Source of the DNA: Paenibacillus xylanexedens
Lineage (GTDB): Bacteria; Bacillota; Bacilli; Paenibacillales; Paenibacillaceae
DNA: 64,000 nucleotides
Direction: 5' to 3'
Assembly (NCBI RefSeq): GCF_017874615.1
Contig: NZ_JAGIKV010000006.1
Span: forward strand, 124,001-188,000
Below, piece after piece: positions 25,840-33,261 of the stretch; the first letter of the stretch is position 1; every line of letters begins with the position of its first letter. The position numbers and the translations under genes were made by a program. The notes beneath the pieces were generated by a model that saw nothing but the letters and a program-made list of their open reading frames with translations, was not told the origin of the DNA and ran no database searches.

Positions 25840-26601
25840 ATGGCGGAGCTGTATAGTGCCGACGAAATAAACACCTTGTTTGAGCGTCTTCCATCTTGGC
25901 AGCAGGACGCTTATTCGCAATTTGGTAAAATGATCGCCGACGAAGATAATACGTATCCATGTGTACCTGGACGAATGGGATTTCTGTCAGGACATTTGAG
26001 GTACGGCTTTACGTGTGACCCCCGATCTGAAAATGCTGCCGAAGATATGGCCGATCTGCTTAGACAATACGGTCCTGTCTCCAGAGACACTGGTCATTAC
26101 GCTTCCATTGTTGTGATCTGTGAGACGCCAAGTGATCTGAAAGATCATACAACGGTAGAGCAATATCAGACGTTATTCTGGCAAATGCTTAATCGGGTAA
26201 GTTCACACGATACCGAGCCGTGGCCGGAACATATTTCAACCGATCCTCATGATTCATCATGGGAGTTTTGCTTTGGGGGAGAGCCTTACTTTTGTTTCTG
26301 TGCAACTCCTGCACATGAACTCCGAGCCAGCCGGCATTTTCCTTATCTCATGTTTGCTTTTCAACCACGGTGGGTATTCGAATCCATTAATGACAACACC
26401 CCTCTTGGCCGTAAAATGAAAACCTTAATTCGCAAACGTCTCGCTGCCTATGATGCTGTTCCTGCTCACCCTTCGCTGATGTGGTATGGTCAGCAGGATA
26501 ATCTGGAATGGAAACAGTATTTCCTGCCTGATGATGAGCAGACACCTTCCAAATGTCCATTCATGCGGATGAAGCAAGCCTTAGGCAAGTTGACGAGATA
26601 A
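25840..26601 (+). CDS. YqcI/YcgG-family protein
   Basis: A 253-aa protein starting MAELYSADEINTLFERLP, with the conserved NTYPCVPGRMGFLSGHLRYG opening, the aromatic block FGGEPYFCFCATPAHEL and a terminal KCPFMRMKQ. This matches the YqcI/YcgG family, one member of which (GntA) is a heme-dependent guanidine N-hydroxylase in guanitoxin biosynthesis; the C/H-rich middle fits a heme enzyme. GGAATGGAG is 10 nt before ATG 25840. Biochemical role of this copy unknown. Confidence 0.75.
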   Translation: MAELYSADEINTLFERLPSWQQDAYSQFGKMIADEDNTYPCVPGRMGFLSGHLRYGFTCDPRSENAAEDMADLLRQYGPVSRDTGHYASIVVICETPSDLKDHTTVEQYQTLFWQMLNRVSSHDTEPWPEHISTDPHDSSWEFCFGGEPYFCFCATPAHELRASRHFPYLMFAFQPRWVFESINDNTPLGRKMKTLIRKRLAAYDAVPAHPSLMWYGQQDNLEWKQYFLPDDEQTPSKCPFMRMKQALGKLTR

Positions 26602-26657
26602 TCTTAAAGCACTCATTAATCCGTTATACGACCTCCACAAGAGTTGCTGAGAGTTGC

Positions 26658-28004
26658 TTAGGGTTTGGATGGAGCTGACTGTGGTGGTTTCGAGCCACGT
26701 ACCTTATGAACAACATACGTGATGATCCCAAGGAACACCACAAGTCCCACACTTGCCAGCAGACCCGTTCTGCTGGCTTTTTCCATCGCTGTCCCTGCCA
26801 CAGCAGCCACAATTAATACTATGGCAATCCACACTTTGATGCGATTCCACTTCACAGGCTTCATTTTTTTAATGTACGTGATGCATATGAGCAGCCATGT
26901 ATACATTAATACCAGACTACCTGCTGTCGTCACATATTCAAACAAACGCTTGGGCATCCATAATGCCATCAACGTAGACAGGACTAATCCAGCCGCTGTG
27001 CAACACAACGCCTGAAGTGGTATGTCCTTTTTTCCCCAGGTCTTCGTGAACAGCTTTGGTGCATCTCCATCTTCTGCGAGTTTCACCAACATGGACGTAA
27101 TTGCATATATCGAAGCCACCATCGTTGAGAATCCGGCAATAATCAGAACTCCGTTGAGAATGTGGACCACAACGGTGAATCCAATGGTTGACATGGCCTT
27201 GACAAGCGGACTTTCATCTGGAGTTAACTGAGCGGAAGGCACAAGCAACAGGATCAAAGCAATTGCAATCACATAGAGTGTACTCACCGATAATAACATT
27301 ACTCGACCTGATTTCACTGCATCTTTTGGTTCTTTCAGGTTAGCTGCCATCAAACCCATAACCTCGATCCCGGCAAAAGCAAAAAATGCATAGATGAAAC
27401 CGGTCCATACGCCTTTACCTCCATGCGGGAACCATTCATTCTTCAGTTGCTCTGGTGTTACTTTTACAGGTAACCAACCCAGACAAGCCGCTCCTGCTAT
27501 AGCTATAAATGCAACCGCTGCAGCAAGTTTGATTACAGCAAGAATATTCTCCGTTTTGGTTAATCCCTTCGCTCCCAGTGCAGCAATAAACAGACCTATA
27601 GCGGCATAGATCGCAACAAATGCCCAAAGCGGAAACTTGGGAAACCAGAATTGAGAAAACAGCCCAAGTGCCGTTAATGAGCTACCCATGATGAGCATTT
27701 CAGAAAACCAGTACATCCATCCACTACCAAAACCAGCCCAAGGTCCGAATGCTTCGCCCGCATACGTTCGAAAAGCGCCTTCCTTTGGATCATCTGCCGT
27801 CATCTGTGCCAGCGCACCAAATACAAAGTAAGTACCTGCCGCCGCCAGCACCAACAATATAAGTACAGATATTCCGGCCCAATGAATCGCCAGACTGGTT
27901 CCTAGAAAAAATCCCGTTCCCAGTGTGCAACCCGCGCCAAACAAGGATAGGCTGACCCAACTTAATTTTTCGTCGTCGTTTTTACGGTGTTGCTGACTTT
28001 TCAT
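26658..28004 (-). CDS. APC-superfamily amino acid permease
   Basis: A 448-aa protein with about 12 helices; SLFGAGCTLGTGFFLGTSLA replaces the usual substrate-binding glycine stretch, and FIYAFFAFAGIEVMGLMAAN is the helix-6 motif. Related to the AAT group of proton-coupled amino acid transporters. AAGGAGGAG precedes the ATG. It converges with the YqcI/YcgG gene across a 56-bp gap. Substrate not identified. Confidence 0.88.
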   Translation of the reverse strand: MKSQQHRKNDDEKLSWVSLSLFGAGCTLGTGFFLGTSLAIHWAGISVLILLVLAAAGTYFVFGALAQMTADDPKEGAFRTYAGEAFGPWAGFGSGWMYWFSEMLIMGSSLTALGLFSQFWFPKFPLWAFVAIYAAIGLFIAALGAKGLTKTENILAVIKLAAAVAFIAIAGAACLGWLPVKVTPEQLKNEWFPHGGKGVWTGFIYAFFAFAGIEVMGLMAANLKEPKDAVKSGRVMLLSVSTLYVIAIALILLLVPSAQLTPDESPLVKAMSTIGFTVVVHILNGVLIIAGFSTMVASIYAITSMLVKLAEDGDAPKLFTKTWGKKDIPLQALCCTAAGLVLSTLMALWMPKRLFEYVTTAGSLVLMYTWLLICITYIKKMKPVKWNRIKVWIAIVLIVAAVAGTAMEKASRTGLLASVGLVVFLGIITYVVHKVRGSKPPQSAPSKP

Positions 28005-28086
28005 GAAGCTCCTCCTTCTGCCTTATCCCCTTACGATTTACAGGTCATGGAGGTTTTATGTCTGTATTGCCAAAAGAATTGTTATT

Positions 28087-28114
28087 GGTTTACATAATAA
28101 TTAATATGTTAAAA
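28087..28114 (+). other. dif-like Xer recombination site 2
   Basis: Arm GGTTTACATAA (one base from the B. subtilis XerD half), spacer TAATTA, arm ATATGTTAAAA (inner ATATGTT against AACATAT). Same orientation as sites 1 and 3. Weakest of the three because the second arm is more diverged. Confidence 0.45.
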
Positions 28115-28307
28115 TCATTCTCATGATGAATTTAAGCTGCATGCTTTTAGGCATCATTCATAAAGATATATTTTCAATTTGATTTAAATTCGCAAAAAAA
28201 GTGGTTGACTTCAATCGCTTAGAATGGTTTTCCTTTTAAACTTGGTGGTGCGTCAATGTGGCTGTATGAGAGATAGTAACTAAGGTGAGAAAATGATCTT
28301 TCTATTG

Positions 28308-28584
28308 TGAATTTTTCATATGTTGAAATTTTATAAATTAAGTCGTTATTTCTATTATCTCGAACGCAGACTGCCTATTTTTTGTATTATCTCAATAGCT
28401 TTATCGTTTTTTTATAAATTTAGTTGTTTATAAGAAGGGCTACTTCCTGGGATTTTTCCTCTTTCATCCTTTTTCACCCGTTTCGGACTGGGCTGACGTA
28501 TAGGCATTAGTCTCTAATATTATTCTCTAGTATTTTTCACAGCCTCTGTTCCGAATTCTATTCTGAATTTTTCATATGTTGAAA
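28308..28584 (+). repeat. Pair of 21-bp direct repeats
   Basis: The same 21 bases occur at 28308-28328 and 28564-28584, 256 bp apart (start TGAATTTTTCAT, end ATGTTGAAA). No other copy in the window was noticed. Confidence 0.8.
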
Positions 28585-28601
28585 ATATTTTATGTTTGTC
28601 G

Positions 28602-28626
28602 AAAAAAAGCCGCCATATGGCGGCTT
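28602..28626 (-). terminator. Terminator after the aldo/keto reductase
   Basis: Perfect palindrome GCCGCCATATGGCGGC with TTTTTTT on the reverse strand. Confidence 0.85.
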
Positions 28627-28642
28627 CGCTAATATTTCCGAT

Positions 28643-29536
28643 TTAAGTCCGACCAGTCCAATCTGCTCCGGCGATTTCTTTCCATCGTGCTCTAATTTCA
28701 TCATACAATTCCTGTGGAAGTGCGCCTTTAGCCACAAGGTCGGCATTTTGCTGCCAGCGATTGGGCTTGGCTGTTCCTACAATAGCCGTATCTATACCTT
28801 CGGTACTTAGCGTAAAACGCAGTGCTGTTTCCACCGCTGCCTGGGCATCTTCACCCAGAAAACCATAGTTCAGTTCACTTAAGCGCTTCCAGTATATAAA
28901 TGCATAAGCCTCTTCCGAAAGTGTATCATACGTCCAGGCCGCATTGGCAATTGGTCTTTTCGCGATGACACCCATGTTTCTTTTTCTTGCCTCAGGCAAC
29001 GTAAGATCAATTGCTTCCTGATCTGCGATATTTAATGAAGTCTCCAGGCTGTCAAATACTCCGGTCTGAATCGCATATAGCGCATCTGTTGTATCCCCAC
29101 TGTATCCGATAAATCTGGTCTTTCCTGCTTCCTTGGCACGCTGTAGTACTTCGATTACTGCTCCTTGTCGGAGTACTTCTTCGGAGCAGCTATGCAAATG
29201 GATAACATCCACATATTCCGTTTTGAGCCTTTTCAGACTGCGGTCAATCGTTTGCTCCAGTACTTTGGCATCCCAATCCGGACCTTCGATCCCTGAAGCA
29301 TGTCCACATTTGGTGAACAAATAGTAGTCATCACGCCGATGTGACAGCACCTCACCGATTAATTCCTCGCTGTCACCGTAACATTCAGCCGTGTCAATCA
29401 CGTTTAATCCAGCATCGAGGGCACTATTCAGCAATGTCGCTACATCCGTTTTGGATACATTTTTGCCAATTTCCGCTCCGCCAAATCCAAGTGTACTTAC
29501 GTTCATGCCAGTATTACCGTACTTGCGCGTTTCCAT
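28643..29536 (-). CDS. Aldo/keto reductase
   Basis: A 297-aa (beta/alpha)8 NADPH-dependent reductase with the full tetrad D48, Y53, K76 and H113 (NVIDTAECYG, LFTKCG, VIHLHS) and the C-terminal GTAKPNRWQQN cofactor motif. It is of the small bacterial AKR type (YhdN-like), reducing aldehydes or ketones. AGGAAG precedes the ATG. Single-gene unit with its own terminator. Confidence 0.92.
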   Translation of the reverse strand: METRKYGNTGMNVSTLGFGGAEIGKNVSKTDVATLLNSALDAGLNVIDTAECYGDSEELIGEVLSHRRDDYYLFTKCGHASGIEGPDWDAKVLEQTIDRSLKRLKTEYVDVIHLHSCSEEVLRQGAVIEVLQRAKEAGKTRFIGYSGDTTDALYAIQTGVFDSLETSLNIADQEAIDLTLPEARKRNMGVIAKRPIANAAWTYDTLSEEAYAFIYWKRLSELNYGFLGEDAQAAVETALRFTLSTEGIDTAIVGTAKPNRWQQNADLVAKGALPQELYDEIRARWKEIAGADWTGRT

Positions 29537-29670
29537 GGTTATCTTCCTCCAAGTTCAGTGAATTGGGCACAGATAAATAGAAATACAGATTAACTTCGAC
29601 TTCCCTTATGTTATTACCCATGAGTTGGTTATGCCACCCACTTTTCTAAACTACAACCAACTTCATTTAC

Positions 29671-30444
29671 TTAGAAACCATAAATGGACATTCCACCGTC
29701 AACCAATAACGTCTGACCCGTTATGTATCCCGCTGCATCTGATGCCAGAAATACAACCGGCCCTACCACTTCTTCCAGTTCTCCCACTCGCTGAAGCGGT
29801 GTACGGCTTACAATTTCCTGCAAATACTGGGGATCATCCAGCAGCTTTTCCGTCAGAGGTGTTCGGAAATACCATGGCCCTACTGAATTGACACGGATTC
29901 CATACTTGCCCCATTCCAGTGCGAGCACTTTGGTCATATGAATTAACGCAGCTTTGGTCGCGCCATATACAACCCCTGTCCGCAAAGCCGTGTGCCCGCC
30001 TACCGAAGAGATATTGATGATCTTCCCAGTCCCACGTTCTTTCATATGCTGACCCGCCAACTGTGAGGCGACGAATGCCGACTTCAGATTCGTCTGCATG
30101 ATGGTCTCCCACTGCTCGTCCGTTACTTCGAGTGCTGGTGTGCGGATGTTCATACCTGCGTTATTCACCAAAATATCCAGACTTCCCATCTCCGAGATCG
30201 CCTCTCGAAACGTCTCTTCCAGTTGTTCTCTTGATGTCACATCCGCAGTTAGAGCGAGCGCTTTACGCCCTGTTTGTTCATAGATGTAGGCGGCTGTCTC
30301 CTCAATTTCTCTCATCGTTCGGGATACAAGTACAACGTCACTGCCTGACTGGGCAAGTCCAATCGCAATTGCTTTTCCGATCCCTCTCCCTGCACCTGTC
30401 ACCAGTGCTGTCTGTCCATCGAGATGGAATGTGGGTACGTTCAT
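29671..30444 (-). CDS. SDR-family oxidoreductase, gluconate 5-dehydrogenase-like
   Basis: About 257 aa; the cofactor motif TGAGRGIG, NNAG, catalytic serine in INISSVGG and Y160/K164 (VYGATKAAL) are all present. The PLTEKLLDDPQYLQEIVSRT segment is typical of gluconate 5-dehydrogenase and related SDRs. ATG 30444 has AAGGAG 9 nt upstream; the in-frame GTG at 30453 overlaps the ribosome binding site. Its leader is immediately adjacent to the MITE-like element, so its promoter must lie within or across that repeat. Confidence 0.9.
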   Translation of the reverse strand: MNVPTFHLDGQTALVTGAGRGIGKAIAIGLAQSGSDVVLVSRTMREIEETAAYIYEQTGRKALALTADVTSREQLEETFREAISEMGSLDILVNNAGMNIRTPALEVTDEQWETIMQTNLKSAFVASQLAGQHMKERGTGKIINISSVGGHTALRTGVVYGATKAALIHMTKVLALEWGKYGIRVNSVGPWYFRTPLTEKLLDDPQYLQEIVSRTPLQRVGELEEVVGPVVFLASDAAGYITGQTLLVDGGMSIYGF

Positions 30445-30467
30445 GTCACTCACTCCTTCATCAGATT

Positions 30468-30655
30468 TATAAGTTGAACTAAAGATTATTTACACTGACA
30501 ATACGATGACAGAATAACCTTCCAATCGCTGTTATCCCCAGATTTTTTGATTCCCTTTTCTGAAGGGGAAAATCCGGGGATAAAGGCGAACGCTTCGCTT
30601 TTTCAGGTTTTTTCTGTCCTCTCCGTTATCGTGTAAATGATTAGTTCAACTTATA
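30468..30655. mobile_element. MITE-like element, 188 bp, 15-bp perfect terminal inverted repeats
   Basis: Ends TATAAGTTGAACTAA and its exact complement. The interior also pairs over most of its length (TTTACAC..GTGTAAA, GACAGAA..TTCTGTC, TTATCCCC..GGGGATAA), so the RNA would fold into a long hairpin. The outer TATA could include a TA target duplication, as for IS630/mariner-type elements. There is no coding capacity. It ends a few bases before the Shine-Dalgarno of the adjacent SDR gene. Confidence 0.75.
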
Positions 30656-30702
30656 TCGCAATCATGCAAATGCTTTATATGTAAGTGAAGCCCCGATAGG
30701 AA

Positions 30703-31191
30703 TCAGGTTACAAAATACTGGCTTGGATTGCCTAGCTCCGGATGGAACTTTTCTCGAAAGCGGCCTCCGGTATAATCCCCTATAATTTTTCGCCAGAACG
30801 CCTGCGCAATAACATTGTTACGAACCTGGGTCACTTTCCATCTTCCTGGAAAACGTTTAAACAGCTCATAGGCTGCCCGAGTGCCCACCCCACTGCGCCG
30901 ATATTTTTGCATCACAAAAAACTCAGTCAAATAGTAGTCATTATCCTTACTACCAGGCTCCAATTTCTCCACCAGAGCAAACCCTGCAGGTGCCCCATCA
31001 CTTGTAATCAAAAAAGGAAACTTGCGGTCCTCTTCTGCCCAGAATGCCTCCAGACCGGGATATTCCGGAAAAATGCCGTTACTGTCCACATCAATATTCA
31101 GGTATTTGGTAAAATCATATAAATAAAATTGCATTAAATGCCGAATCACCTGACTGCGTTCCCGGGGAACCAGTTCTATTTTCATATTCAT
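30703..31191 (-). CDS. GNAT-family N-acetyltransferase
   Basis: About 162 aa. The acetyl-CoA pyrophosphate-binding motif is RRSGVGTRAAYELFKRFPG, preceded by beta-4 YYLTEFFVMQKY. The C-terminal WKVTQVRNNVIAQAFWRKI is common in predicted acetyltransferases of Bacillota. AGGAGGTG is 6 nt before ATG 31191, so the in-frame GTG at 31200, inside the site, is rejected. Substrate unknown. Confidence 0.88.
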   Translation of the reverse strand: MNMKIELVPRERSQVIRHLMQFYLYDFTKYLNIDVDSNGIFPEYPGLEAFWAEEDRKFPFLITSDGAPAGFALVEKLEPGSKDNDYYLTEFFVMQKYRRSGVGTRAAYELFKRFPGRWKVTQVRNNVIAQAFWRKIIGDYTGGRFREKFHPELGNPSQYFVT

Positions 31192-31324
31192 CCGGTTCAC
31201 CTCCTCTGCTCTACGTATACTAATTACTTTAAAGGTTTACGCGCCGAAGGGCAAGGAAGCATACCCTACTTACTGCCTGCTTTGGTGAACAAGCTGTGAG
31301 CATGTAAATTATGGTACACTAGAG

Positions 31325-31354
31325 CATAGAATACTAATTCATAGAATATTAATT
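31325..31354 (+). repeat. 15-bp tandem repeat upstream of the XerS-like gene
   Basis: CATAGAATACTAATT followed directly by CATAGAATATTAATT (one mismatch), 30 bp before the start codon; it could bind a regulator or the recombinase. Confidence 0.7.
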
Positions 31355-31384
31355 TTATATGTTTTTCACATGGAGGTGTCGAAC

Positions 31385-32476
31385 TTGACCAACGTGCAAA
31401 AAGAGATTGATCGACGCAAGCTGGATGACAAACTACCTTCCATGCCTTGGTTCGTTCAGCAATTCATGGACTACAAGCTGCCTGACCTGTCCCCCTCTAC
31501 CCTGCTCGAATATCTGAGAGATTACGAAGCTTTCTTCGGATGGTTGCGAGCAGAAGGGCTCTCCGAGGCAAGCTCTAATAAAGAAGTTACCTTGACTGAA
31601 CTGGAAGTCCTTCGCATGGATTCGGTTACCGCCTATCGGTTATTTCTTACAACCAAACGGGAAGGAACCAATTCCAGAATTACCGTCTCTCGCAAACTCT
31701 CTTCCCTTCGCTCCCTTTTTCATTACCTGAGCCAAATTGCGGAAGACGAAGACTTTTATCCTTTGCTGAAGCGGAACATTATGGCCAAAATCGAGATCAA
31801 GCGTACCCATAAACCCAAGGACACCGCTGCCAAACTCAAAGGTAAAATCCTGGAGGAAGAGGAATTGCTGGAATTCATCGGCTATATTCTTGAAGGTTAC
31901 GCTGTCGATATGGAGAAGAACAAGCAGGCCCTATACTCCCATGAAATCAACAAAGAACGGGACGCCTGTATTGCCAGCCTGATTCTGAATTCCGGCTTAC
32001 GGGTGTCGGAAGTTGTGAACCTGAACGTCGATGACCTTGATCTGAACAACAAACTCCTGTATGTCTATCGCAAAGGTAACAATGATGAGACGTACAAAAC
32101 ACCCGTTTATTTCAGGGAACAGGCCAAGGACGAACTCGCAACTTATATGAACCTGCGGCAATCACGTTACCGCACGCCCAAGCGGGAGAAAGGTCTGTTC
32201 ATTGCTTTGCGTAACGGAGATTCCGAAGGCAGTCGAATGACCAAAAGAGCGATCCAGGCCATGATTATGAAATACGCAAAGCGCTTTGGCAAACCTTATC
32301 TAACCGTGCACAAATTACGCCATTCATTTGCAACCGACTATTATTTGCAAAATGATATTTACAAAACAAAAGAGCAGCTTGGACACGCTTCTACGGAAAC
32401 GACGGAGATCTATGCTCACCTTACCGACAAAACGATGTCCGAAGCCATCGAACGTCGTACAGACGATGTTATGTAA
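31385..32476 (+). CDS. xerS: XerS-like tyrosine recombinase
   Basis: A 363-aa protein from a TTG at 31385 (GGAGGTG 6 nt before; the upstream ATG 31370 overlaps that site). Catalytic residues: R206 (GLRVSEV), K230 (YRKGN), H309 and R312 (HKLRHSFA), H334 (LGHAS), Y343 (TEIYAHL). The N-terminal MPWFVQQFMDYKLP and length match the XerS class, the single recombinase of streptococci and lactococci that resolves chromosome dimers at difSL, a site next to its own gene. A dif-like site lies 115 bp downstream here too. Whether this copy is housekeeping or element-borne is open. Confidence 0.88.
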   Translation: MTNVQKEIDRRKLDDKLPSMPWFVQQFMDYKLPDLSPSTLLEYLRDYEAFFGWLRAEGLSEASSNKEVTLTELEVLRMDSVTAYRLFLTTKREGTNSRITVSRKLSSLRSLFHYLSQIAEDEDFYPLLKRNIMAKIEIKRTHKPKDTAAKLKGKILEEEELLEFIGYILEGYAVDMEKNKQALYSHEINKERDACIASLILNSGLRVSEVVNLNVDDLDLNNKLLYVYRKGNNDETYKTPVYFREQAKDELATYMNLRQSRYRTPKREKGLFIALRNGDSEGSRMTKRAIQAMIMKYAKRFGKPYLTVHKLRHSFATDYYLQNDIYKTKEQLGHASTETTEIYAHLTDKTMSEAIERRTDDVM

Positions 32477-32486
32477 CCTCTCTAAC

Positions 32487-32546
32487 AAAAAAAGCAGCAA
32501 GCCACATCAAGGATTTCGATCCGAGAAAGGTCTGCTGCTTTTTTGT
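32487..32546 (+). terminator. Terminator after the XerS-like gene
   Basis: AAAAAAGCAGCA / TGCTGCTTTTTT stem across a ~30-nt loop followed by TTTTTT. Confidence 0.8.
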
Positions 32547-32591
32547 TTTTTTGCATCATTCAAGAAGAAAAGCATAAGTAGAAATAATTAT

Positions 32592-32619
32592 AGTTTACAT
32601 AATAAATATTACGTTGTAT
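32592..32619 (+). other. dif-like Xer recombination site 3
   Basis: Arm AGTTTACATAA (identical to site 1), spacer TAAATA, arm TTACGTTGTAT. It lies 115 bp after the stop of the XerS-like gene, in the same orientation as sites 1 and 2. Confidence 0.6.
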
Positions 32620-32700
32620 TAAAAAAGAATCAATCACGCTCTCTGTACATTCAATCATATCCAGCGATCATAATATCCTACTTTTTTAACGTTTCTACGA

Positions 32701-33255
32701 TTAGACTTCACCATTCTGCCTACACTCGCTCTCAACCATCGCTAACAACGCTTTGGCTATATCCTCCGTTTCATGAACCGAGTACCATGTTATCTCTCTG
32801 CTTACGGTGCTCTGCTCAATAAACTGCTCTGAAGGTAACCACGAGATCATACCCACTACCCCTTTAAGCTGATCAACCAAGGTCAGATCTTTCTCTTCTC
32901 GAACCATCACGAATTTGGGATAAGAAGCATCCTTGAATCCTTCAACAACAATCCAATCATAATCCGATAGATAGCTCAGCATATCCTCCAGCTTGGTTGC
33001 CTGTCGCTCCATAATCGCAGTACGTTTCTCTGACATGATAACCACCGCCGAAGCCCCAGACTCTCCAAATCGATAAGAATCCGTTCCTTCTTGATCCATC
33101 TCAAAATGGTCATGTCCATCATGCTTAATTGCTGCTACTTTAAGTCCCATAGAAGAAAAGTGCCCGATCAGCGCGGCTGTCAGGGTTGTCTTGCCTGTGT
33201 TTTTGTATCCAACAATCTGTATGATATGTGGCTTTGTATCACTCATTGTAGTCAT
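32701..33255 (-). CDS. mobB: Molybdopterin-guanine dinucleotide biosynthesis adapter MobB
   Basis: A 184-aa P-loop GTPase: Walker A VGYKNTGKTTL near residues 16-26, AAIKHDGHDHFEMDQEGTDS and WIVVEGFKDASYPK are characteristic of MobB. It helps MobA attach GMP to molybdopterin. It starts 6 nt after the moeA stop, indicating an operon. Other molybdenum-cofactor genes are not in the window. Confidence 0.95.
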   Translation of the reverse strand: MTTMSDTKPHIIQIVGYKNTGKTTLTAALIGHFSSMGLKVAAIKHDGHDHFEMDQEGTDSYRFGESGASAVVIMSEKRTAIMERQATKLEDMLSYLSDYDWIVVEGFKDASYPKFVMVREEKDLTLVDQLKGVVGMISWLPSEQFIEQSTVSREITWYSVHETEDIAKALLAMVESECRQNGEV

Positions 33256-33261
33256 CCACCA

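Larger units (their letters stand above)
28005..28642. other. Gene-free AT-rich interval of about 640 bp
   Basis: No ORF with a credible start. It contains the third dif-like site (28087-28114), a 21-bp exact direct repeat (28308-28328 and 28564-28584) and the terminator of the aldo/keto reductase. It may be eroded coding DNA or an insertion scar. Confidence 0.6.
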
